Shown: piece after piece, positions 1 to 5,205 of the stretch
Layout: every line of letters starts with the position of its first letter
How positions within the stretch are numbered: the stretch's first letter is position 1
Assembly: GCA_965524675.1 (NCBI GenBank)
Contig: CBERPN010000318.1
Location: 1-5,205 of the forward strand
Length of the DNA: 5,205 nt
Reading direction: 5' to 3'
DNA from: CALLQB01 sp036479275
GTDB taxonomy: Bacteria > Actinomycetota > Acidimicrobiia > Acidimicrobiales > SHLQ01
The notes under the pieces: model-generated
What the model was told of the DNA's origin: nothing
Database searches by the model: none
The model's input: the letters and a program-made list of their open reading frames with translations, nothing else
Translations under genes and position numbers: made by a program

Positions 1-867
1 GCGCGTCAGCGACACCTTATGCAGCTCAAATTCGCCGACAGCCAACTTTTGCTGATCCTCGATCAGCTTAGAGAAAATGGCATCTACGACGAGTCGCTTG
101 TAATCGTTACCGCCGACCACGGCGCCGGCTTCAGCATCGGCCAACCGCTTAGGCGATTGAGCGCGGGCAACGAGGCCGAGATCATGTGGGTGCCATTGTT
201 TGTCAAGCAGCCGAACCAGGCGCTCGGCACCATCGATGATCGGCCCGCGGAGACGATCGACATCGTGCCGACCATCGCCGACGTGCTTTCATTCGACCTT
301 CCATGGCAGGTCGACGGCAAGTCACTGTTTGGCCCAATCGACTCGGGTGCCGATATGCGTAGTTTCGCAAAGTGGAAGGTCGACGATGCGCCCGAAGTCG
401 ATGGCGTGCTGATCCCGGTCGACGGCAAGTCGGCCTTTGAGAACCTGCTCAGCCTCGCTCCTCCGACCCCGATCGACCCGAACGACGCCTGGGCTTTCTA
501 TCGCTTCGGTCGCTACGGCCACCTTCTGGGAGTAGACGTTGGCGAGTACCTACTTACCGCTGCCACCGCTGAGGCGAGTCTCGCCGAGGCCGACCGCTAC
601 CAAAGCGTCGATCCCCTTGCCGATACCGTCCCGGCGTATCTGCATGGCACCGCCGAGCTCCCAGCGGGAACTCCGGTAGCGATCGCTGTGAACGGTACCA
701 TTGTCGGCTGGTCACAGATCGTCCCGACCAGCGATGGCGCGAGTTGGTGGACTGTTGCACCGGCCTCATCGTTTGTGTTGGGCGACAACGAAGTCGAGCT
801 GTTCGTGATCGCTGTGCCAACAGCTCAGACCATCGAGTTGCAGCGCCTTCAGCTCTTCACCGGCTGA
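1..867 (+). CDS. Sulfatase / phosphoglycerol-transferase-like envelope hydrolase, C-terminal part (5' partial)
   Basis: The frame is open from base 1, so this is the C-terminal 288 residues of a longer protein; the ATG at base 19 lies inside the conserved fold and is not a credible start. Numbering from base 1, TADHG at residues 37-41 matches the C-terminal metal site of the sulfatase/alkaline-phosphatase superfamily, with Asp39 and His40 as likely ligands. It is followed by VPLFVKQP (64-71), ETIDIVPTIADVL (84-96) and WQVDGKS (102-108), the usual order in sulfatase-like membrane proteins of actinobacteria. The nucleophile and other metal ligands would lie upstream. From about residue 115 a tail of roughly 170 residues follows, with a beta-rich section around VPAYLHG (210-216) and AVNG (229-232). 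I recall similar tails in actinobacterial homologues; its role is unknown. Family knowledge suggests N-terminal membrane helices and an extracytoplasmic catalytic domain, neither visible here. Substrate (sulfate ester, phosphoglycerol or phosphoethanolamine) is undetermined. The stop is 7 bases before the transporter gene, suggesting an operon. Confidence 0.85.
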   Translation, partial: ARQRHLMQLKFADSQLLLILDQLRENGIYDESLVIVTADHGAGFSIGQPLRRLSAGNEAEIMWVPLFVKQPNQALGTIDDRPAETIDIVPTIADVLSFDLPWQVDGKSLFGPIDSGADMRSFAKWKVDDAPEVDGVLIPVDGKSAFENLLSLAPPTPIDPNDAWAFYRFGRYGHLLGVDVGEYLLTAATAEASLAEADRYQSVDPLADTVPAYLHGTAELPAGTPVAIAVNGTIVGWSQIVPTSDGASWWTVAPASSFVLGDNEVELFVIAVPTAQTIELQRLQLFTG

Positions 868-874
868 CATTGGC

Positions 875-2200
875 GTGCTCCGGCTTCGTTCCATCCACGA
901 TTGCGAGATCGCTTCCTTAGCAATACCGGCCTTTGGTGCCCTCATCGCCGAGCCGTTGTATCTGCTTGCCGATAATGCCGTGATTGGTCATCTCGGCACC
1001 CAGCAACTCGACGGTTTCGCGGTGGCCAGTATCGTGTTGCTGCTCGGGCATTCCTTCTTCATCTTTCTTGCCTACGGAACTACCGCTGCGGTCTCAAGGT
1101 TCCTCGGTGCCGGAGAAAAGGAGCGAGCCGCGCACCAGGCAGTGCAGAGCCTTTGGCTGGCTGGGCTGATAGGAATCGTCTTTGCGATCATCGCCTGGGT
1201 TGCCGCTAGCCCGCTAATTGGATTCTTCGGAGGGTCGATCAGCTCCGCTGGCCCGATTCGGGACCATGCGCTCGTCTATCTACGTGTGAGCTTACTCGGA
1301 TTCCCGGCGCTCTTGCTCGCCCTAGCTGGGGTCGGGTACCTGCGCGGGCTGCAAGATACTCGACGACCCTTTTACGTGGCGATCGCCAGCGCGGTATTCA
1401 ACCTGGTGCTCGAACTAGTGCTGATCTACGGGTTCGATCAGGGAATCGGCGCCTCGGCCTTGGCGACAGTGCTGGCTCAATGGGGTGTTGCAGCGTTGTA
1501 CCTTCGCTGGGTTGGAGCTGCCGTGCGATCCGAAGGGGTACCGCTGCGACCTGACCCGGCCGTTATAACCAAGCTGGCGGTGGCTGGGCGCGACCTGTTC
1601 TTTCGCACGGTCGCTTTGCGTGGCGCGTTCGTCGTCGCTACAAGTGTCGCGGCCCGCATGGGTGAGATCGAATTAGCAGCGCACCAGATCACGTTCGAGC
1701 TGTGGAGCTTCTTCGCGTACGCGCAAGATGCCGTCGCCATAGCGGCTCAGGCCATGATTGGACACCTGCTCGGTTCGGGCGACCGGGCGAAGACGCGCGA
1801 GGTTGGAAATCGCATTCTCGAACTGGGCTTAGGCCTCGGCGTGGTTTCGGCCGCGGCCGCGATCGGGTTCCGCCCTTGGTTGCCACACGTGTTCACCGGC
1901 GACGCTGAAGTAGCTGCGCTTACCGCGTTCCTGCTCCTTCATCTAGCCGTGCAGCAGCCACTCAACGGATTGGTGTTCGCGCTAGACGGAATCTTGATCG
2001 GTGCAAACGACCTGTGGTTCCTAGCCAAGGCGATGATCGGAGCGGCGCTGGTCTTCGTACCTCTGGCGCTGCTGGTGCTGCGATTCGACCTCGGACTCGG
2101 GTGGCTGTGGGGATCGCTGATGCTATTCATGTCAATTCGATTCGCGGCGCTATTTCGCCGCTACAGGTCGGATGCCTGGATTGTTACCGGCTCGGGTTAG
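875..2200 (+). CDS. MATE-family (DinF-like) multidrug/metabolite efflux transporter
   Basis: This is a complete 441-residue inner-membrane transporter, normal length for the MATE family, whose members export organic cations or metabolites in exchange for H+ or Na+. About 12 hydrophobic segments are visible in two related halves. Diagnostic stretches are AEPLYLLADNAVIGHLG (residues 25-41), where Asp33 probably corresponds to the conserved TM1 aspartate needed for cation coupling; GYLRGLQDTRRP (154-165); AAHQITFELWSFFAYAQDA (268-286), the second-half counterpart; and ALDGILIGANDL (369-380). These favour the DinF-like branch over NorM. The start is GTG at 875: the frame is closed by TGA at 806-808 and no ATG, GTG or TTG lies between. 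No Shine-Dalgarno sequence is evident, so initiation may depend on translational coupling to the sulfatase-like gene ending at 867. Asn34 replaces the more usual Thr after the key Asp, and Cys10 sits where Arg is common; neither is clearly disabling. Substrate is unknown. MATE proteins belong to the MOP superfamily with lipid flippases, so a lipid-linked substrate is conceivable but unsupported. Confidence 0.93.
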   Translation: MLRLRSIHDCEIASLAIPAFGALIAEPLYLLADNAVIGHLGTQQLDGFAVASIVLLLGHSFFIFLAYGTTAAVSRFLGAGEKERAAHQAVQSLWLAGLIGIVFAIIAWVAASPLIGFFGGSISSAGPIRDHALVYLRVSLLGFPALLLALAGVGYLRGLQDTRRPFYVAIASAVFNLVLELVLIYGFDQGIGASALATVLAQWGVAALYLRWVGAAVRSEGVPLRPDPAVITKLAVAGRDLFFRTVALRGAFVVATSVAARMGEIELAAHQITFELWSFFAYAQDAVAIAAQAMIGHLLGSGDRAKTREVGNRILELGLGLGVVSAAAAIGFRPWLPHVFTGDAEVAALTAFLLLHLAVQQPLNGLVFALDGILIGANDLWFLAKAMIGAALVFVPLALLVLRFDLGLGWLWGSLMLFMSIRFAALFRRYRSDAWIVTGSG

Positions 2201-2226
2201 GGCGCCCGGAGCAATTCTGCGGCACC
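2201..2226. terminator. Possible convergent transcription terminator (imperfect hairpin without T-run)
   Basis: The 26-base gap between the two convergent stop codons can fold along nearly its whole length. On the minus-strand transcript an outer stem pairs GGTGCC (2226-2221) with GGCGCC (2206-2201), six pairs including one G-U. An inner stem pairs GCA with TGC around the loop GAAT, with a four-base bulge TCCG. On the plus strand the outer stem has one C-A mismatch. No T-run follows in either direction, so it is not a classical intrinsic terminator. The hairpin may act as a weak or U-less terminator, or be chance in GC-rich DNA. Confidence 0.3.
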
Positions 2227-5205
2227 TTAGAAGATTGTGTCGCGGCCCGGACCTCCTCGTACGTCGTCGTTGCCAGATTTACCCGAAAGGCGATCGCGAC
2301 CGCTATTGCCTCGCAACTTGTCGTCGCCAGGGCCACCGTTGAGTTCATCGTTGCCCGGTCCGCCACGCAGCACATCGTCACCCGAACCGCCATACATCTG
2401 GTCGCCACCAGTGCCGCCCCTCATTTCGTCGGCGCCGCGACCTCCGAACATCTCGTCGGCGCCTCGACCACCAACTAAGCGGTCTTCGCCATCATCGCCG
2501 ACCAAGCGATCGGCGCCTCTGTCGCCGCGCAACACGTCATCGCCAGCCTCCCCGTAGAGAACGTCGCGGCCGTTTCCTCCGGATAGACGATCGTCTCCGG
2601 GGCCGCCCAACAAGATGTCGTTTCCGCCGCGGCCAAAGATCCGGTCGTTCCCGCCGAGACCACAGATGACGTCATCGCCACGGGTGCCAAAGAGCCGGTC
2701 GTTACCCGGCGTGCCGGTGATGGTGCATGTGGGGTCGGGTGTCTGCTCGATGATCTGAGTGGGGAACAACGCGTGACGCGATCCGCCGGTCGAGTCGATG
2801 CCGATGAGCGCAATCGTGTGCGCTCCCAGGGTGGTTTCGAGCGGCAGTGAGAGCTCGGCATCGACGATACCCTTGTCGTCCGCGGTCAGCAGAGCCAACT
2901 GGATTGGATCGGACCGCAAGTCGGCCAGCACCTGGCTGCCAGGCAAGAAGCCCGCTGCTTGAACGTTCACGAACGACCCCGGACGACCCTCGTTGGTGAG
3001 TCGACCATCACGGTCGGTAAGGCGTTGATCCGACTCGACAACCGTCACCGTGAACGATGCAGTCGCCTCGTTGCCCGCCGCGTCGGTTGCAACACAGATG
3101 ATTTCGGTTTCGCCGACCAGGAAGAAGCTCTTCACCGCTGGTGAACAGTCGTGCGACACCCGACCGTCTACGACATCTTCGGCTAGCACGCTCCAGTACA
3201 CCCTAACCTTGTTAGATCCATCGGGCAGCGTCACATCAAGATCGGCATTGCCCACGAACACCGGCGGTTCGATGTCGGGTCGGGAGGGCAAATCATCGTC
3301 ATCGATAATGCGTCCGACACCAACGCCGTCGCCGATCACGGGCGAGCCCGCTCCCGAGACTTCCCTCAACAACAAGTGAACGTTCTCGGTGAACTCGTCC
3401 TGCTCATCGCCGCGGACATGTACCACGACCTGTTGGGTAAGTGGTCCGTCGGCGCTGAACGTAAGCGTGCCCAGATTGGCGTCGAAGTCGCGATCGGGAC
3501 CGAATCCAACAGCAATATTTGGATCGTCCGGCTGGGCGGCTCCGCCAATATCGTGGGTTTCCCACCGGACTCGGACGGTCCCCGATGGCGCCGAATCGAG
3601 GACGACCGTGAACGCCATTTCGGTGAAACCGGAATCGCCTTCAACAACGTCGGGGGCGTCAAGGACCGATACCCGAAGGGCATCGTCGTCGACAATGCGA
3701 ACGACGCCGACGCCACCTGTTACCTCAGCCCCATCGCTAGAGATCGTGACCCTGAAATACTCATCGCCCTCGGCGCTAGTATCGCCAACGATCGGCACAA
3801 GGATTGTCTCGGTCCCGCCTCCAACAGGGAAACCAACCACATTGCCGAACGATCCAACAAAGTCCGACGACGCGGTTGCTTGGCGGAGAACCGACCCACC
3901 GGCCAGCTCCAACGCATTCCAGCGAACCGCTATCGGGACCGTCCCGCCAGCAACCGCTATTTCCAATGCTGCGAATTCTTGTCCGCTGTCTCCTTCGACG
4001 ATCTCGGCATCCGAGATGGACACACGGGGGATGGTGGAGTGCACATCGACGATCGTGATGGGCACCCGCAACAAGTCAAGCAATACTGTGGGATCAACCA
4101 CCGCTACGGGCGACGACACGATCAGTGTGGCGAGCCCGTCGGGATCGAACTGTGCATCGGGGCAGACCTCGATAGGTATTGTGAACTCTGTTACGCCAGC
4201 AGGAATGTCGCGGAGTTCACCGATGTACTCGATATCGCCATCACAGGTCCCGCCTGGTGCGCCGAGAACCGCTCCAGACTGCGTGAAGTCGAACCAGGTC
4301 AGGATCTGATATGGATAATCGAGCGGGCTCTCGAGGGAGATCGGAACATTGACGATCTTTGATGGCGAAGCCGCTGACGGCTCATCAATCTCGACCGACT
4401 CTGCAGACAGGACGGGCGTTGGTTGGTCATCATCGCGCAACACAATTGAGAACCCTTCGTCGACGATCACCCCGTTCTGCGCGACGTACTCAAGCACAAG
4501 CGGCCTCGACGCCTCTGGGGTTGGGTCACCACAGGTCGTGATCGAACCCCGTCCGTCCAGAACCCCAACCTTGAACCAATCCCCAAGTTCCAAATCGCCG
4601 AACCCGACGATGTCGGTGCAGGCCGGGGCAAGACCACTCCCGTCGACCGCTCGCACACGAAACGATCCGTCAGGAGCGTTGGGCGACAGCTGGTATGTAA
4701 AGTCGTAGGTGGTCAGTTGTGGAACCTCTGCTAGTCCCCCGATATCGAACGGGAAGGGCACAGGCGACAAGAACTTGACCCCACCTTCGGGCAACACATC
4801 GGGCCCTTGGATGCTGACCAAGTCGTCGTCTTCGAGAATGTACGATTGGGTCGCGGCAATCTCCCCCGAAGCGATGACTTCGATACTCACCTCGAGCAGT
4901 CCTGGCAGCTCGACCACTTCGTCGTCGCAGAGAAGAATCGGCAGAGTGTTCTGCCCGGGCTGTAGTTCGATTTCGAATCGATTGTCCGTCGCAAAATCGA
5001 CACCCGCAATGCATTGGTCGTCAATCTCCAAGAGAGTGGGGGCGTCGGGCAGGTTTGTGCGCGTTGAAACCTCGACGACGACGTTGACTGGCAAGGTTCC
5101 ATTGACAAAGACAGAGATTGGTTGAACCTCCGGGTGCGGTGGAAAAGGATCACCTTCGACTATTTCAGTTTCAGGAAGCTCGATCGTGTCCGGTGCCACG
5201 GTTGT
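2227..5205 (-). CDS. Large secreted Calx-beta / HYR / RTX-repeat calcium-binding surface protein (N-terminus beyond window)
   Basis: The frame is open to the right edge. GTG at 5199-5197 is only the first possible start inside the window: no signal peptide follows and it falls at the front of a Calx-beta domain, so the true start is probably outside. Numbering from that GTG (990 residues), five Calx-beta-type domains lie at about 1-126, 127-257, 260-387, 390-506 and 508-636. A HYR domain follows (642-721; DCSP, VGETEIICVATDAAGN), then another Ig-like module (722-817; AGFLPGSQV, LGAHTIALIG), then 18 RTX nonapeptides (829-990) ending at the stop. Calx-beta and RTX units bind Ca2+ in known families, and such proteins usually serve in adhesion or extracellular matrix; that role is inferred here, and no enzymatic domain is visible. 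All ten cysteines fall in five within-domain pairs, which fits an oxidising exterior. Lysine is very rare (8 of 990) and acidic residues abundant. No LPXTG anchor, C-terminal membrane helix or type I secretion tail is seen, so Sec export through an unseen signal peptide is likely. Promoter and regulation lie outside the window. Confidence 0.93.
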   Translation of the reverse strand, partial: TTVAPDTIELPETEIVEGDPFPPHPEVQPISVFVNGTLPVNVVVEVSTRTNLPDAPTLLEIDDQCIAGVDFATDNRFEIELQPGQNTLPILLCDDEVVELPGLLEVSIEVIASGEIAATQSYILEDDDLVSIQGPDVLPEGGVKFLSPVPFPFDIGGLAEVPQLTTYDFTYQLSPNAPDGSFRVRAVDGSGLAPACTDIVGFGDLELGDWFKVGVLDGRGSITTCGDPTPEASRPLVLEYVAQNGVIVDEGFSIVLRDDDQPTPVLSAESVEIDEPSAASPSKIVNVPISLESPLDYPYQILTWFDFTQSGAVLGAPGGTCDGDIEYIGELRDIPAGVTEFTIPIEVCPDAQFDPDGLATLIVSSPVAVVDPTVLLDLLRVPITIVDVHSTIPRVSISDAEIVEGDSGQEFAALEIAVAGGTVPIAVRWNALELAGGSVLRQATASSDFVGSFGNVVGFPVGGGTETILVPIVGDTSAEGDEYFRVTISSDGAEVTGGVGVVRIVDDDALRVSVLDAPDVVEGDSGFTEMAFTVVLDSAPSGTVRVRWETHDIGGAAQPDDPNIAVGFGPDRDFDANLGTLTFSADGPLTQQVVVHVRGDEQDEFTENVHLLLREVSGAGSPVIGDGVGVGRIIDDDDLPSRPDIEPPVFVGNADLDVTLPDGSNKVRVYWSVLAEDVVDGRVSHDCSPAVKSFFLVGETEIICVATDAAGNEATASFTVTVVESDQRLTDRDGRLTNEGRPGSFVNVQAAGFLPGSQVLADLRSDPIQLALLTADDKGIVDAELSLPLETTLGAHTIALIGIDSTGGSRHALFPTQIIEQTPDPTCTITGTPGNDRLFGTRGDDVICGLGGNDRIFGRGGNDILLGGPGDDRLSGGNGRDVLYGEAGDDVLRGDRGADRLVGDDGEDRLVGGRGADEMFGGRGADEMRGGTGGDQMYGGSGDDVLRGGPGNDELNGGPGDDKLRGNSGRDRLSGKSGNDDVRGGPGRDTIF
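2230..2715 (-). repeat. RTX nonapeptide array, 18 units (27-bp coding repeats)
   Basis: Eighteen consecutive units of form GGxGxDxUx (U hydrophobic) occupy residues 829-990 with no gap or frame slip. Every unit has Gly at positions 1 and 4 and Asp at position 6; position 8 is always Leu, Ile, Val or Met. This is the signature of a parallel beta-roll that folds when Ca2+ binds between turns. Gly at position 2 is less strict: several units carry T, L, R, E, D, N or K there. Units 10 and 11 (2419-2472) are the closest pair, GGRGADEMF and GGRGADEMR, and units 10-12 have Met at position 8. The DNA repeats are diverged while the protein pattern is kept, which argues for selection on the fold. Confidence 0.97.
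2749..3036 (-). other. Ig-like module between HYR domain and RTX array
   Basis: Residues 722-817 (numbered from the GTG at 5199) form a beta-rich module with AGFLPGSQVLADLRSDP, then LTADDKGIVDAELSLP, then LGAHTIALIGID. This pattern recurs in actinobacterial surface proteins, where 'GF.PGS.V...L.S.P', 'aD..G.v....P' and 'G.H.i.l.G' appear in that order. I know of no function beyond a likely spacer or stalk role. It has no cysteine, unlike the HYR domain before it and the start of the RTX array after it. Confidence 0.6.
3037..3276 (-). other. HYR (hyalin repeat) domain
   Basis: Residues 642-721 start with DIEPPVF and contain the alternating beta-strand pattern of HYR domains: VRVYWSVLAEDVVDG, then HDCSPAVKSFFLVGETEIIC, then VATDAAGNEATASFTVTV. 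Cys685 and Cys702 are the typical disulfide pair of this Ig-like fold. HYR domains are usually adhesion or spacer modules in extracellular proteins. A single copy is present, joining the Calx-beta tandem to the C-terminal half. Confidence 0.85.
3292..5199 (-). repeat. Tandem of five Calx-beta-type domains
   Basis: Five domains of about 115-130 residues follow one another, each opening with a short acidic motif and most closing with an Asp cluster. Domain 1 has EIVEGD ... LEDDD, domain 2 VLPEGG ... RDDD, domain 3 EIDEPS ... IVDV, domain 4 EIVEGDSG ... VDDD and domain 5 VVEGDSG ... IDDDD. The VEGD and DDD ends carry the Ca2+ ligands in known Calx-beta domains. Domains 4 and 5 are canonical, domain 1 nearly so, and domains 2 and 3 are degenerate at one or both ends. 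Domains 1-3 each contain one cysteine pair; domains 4-5 contain none, so two subtypes are present. Confidence 0.88.

Noticed and set aside
19..21. ATG at 19 as the start of the sulfatase-like gene
   Set aside because: The frame continues upstream to the window edge, and the residues before it (RHL) fit the conserved helix before the metal site. A start here would leave out the nucleophile and most of the enzyme.
84..428. Minus-strand 114-codon frame inside the sulfatase-like gene
   Set aside because: It lies opposite conserved sulfatase motifs (TADHG, ETIDIVPTIADVL) and has no recognisable features of its own.
2014..2478. Plus-strand 154-codon frame spanning the MATE 3' end and the RTX region
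   Set aside because: It overlaps two well-supported genes in other frames, and its composition changes abruptly at the gene boundary, as expected for a shadow frame.
2237..2557. Plus-strand frame giving a Pro/Ser/Arg-rich repetitive protein
   Set aside because: It is the antisense reading of the RTX nonapeptide codons; the periodicity comes entirely from the minus-strand repeats.
2230..2715. Regular spaced repeats taken as a CRISPR array or non-coding minisatellite
   Set aside because: The period is exactly 27 bases with no unique spacers, and the translated pattern (G at 1 and 4, D at 6, hydrophobic at 8) is perfect in all 18 units, so it is a coding RTX array.
3376..4362. Long plus-strand open frame of 328 codons opposite the Calx-beta region, with another of 306 codons at 3389-4309
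   Set aside because: The minus strand here encodes recognisable Calx-beta and HYR domains. The 328-codon frame shares codon boundaries with the real gene, and its stops would require TTA, CTA or TCA codons there, which GC-rich genes avoid, so long antisense frames arise by chance. Neither product resembles a known family.
5197..5199. GTG at 5199-5197 as the true start of the large surface protein
   Set aside because: The frame stays open to the window edge and no signal peptide follows, although the domains are extracellular. A Shine-Dalgarno check is not possible with only six bases upstream.

Overview
The window is GC-rich (by eye about 60%) and densely coding, with three genes and no RNA gene, mobile element or CRISPR array. 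It most likely comes from an actinomycete-type bacterium, perhaps Acidimicrobiia or a relative. The evidence is the sulfatase-like protein with a beta-rich tail, the DinF-type MATE transporter, and the 'CTITGTPGND...VICGLGGND' entry into the RTX repeats, a form I associate with Actinomycetota. This lineage call is inference from protein style only.

Layout: bases 1-867 (+) hold the C-terminal part of a sulfatase / phosphoglycerol-transferase-like envelope enzyme whose start lies off the left edge. After a 7-base gap, 875-2200 (+) encodes a complete 441-residue MATE-family transporter, very probably in the same transcript. A 26-base convergent gap (2201-2226), almost all of which can fold into an imperfect hairpin, separates it from the third gene. 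That gene fills the rest of the window on the minus strand (2227-5205) and is open at the right edge. It encodes the C-terminal 992 residues or more of a large secreted or surface protein: five Calx-beta-type domains, one HYR domain, one further Ig-like module and 18 consecutive RTX nonapeptides that run to the last residue.

Function: the plus-strand pair looks like an envelope-modifying enzyme and a cation-coupled exporter. No substrate can be read from the sequence. The minus-strand protein looks like a calcium-dependent, disulfide-stabilised adhesin or matrix protein. It is transcribed separately and I see nothing that ties it to the other two genes.

I do not see a clearly new biological system. 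The most unusual signals are in the large protein. Its ten cysteines form five domain-confined pairs, three of them at equivalent places in the first three Calx-beta domains. Its RTX array also ends flush with the stop codon, leaving no room for a classical type I secretion signal.
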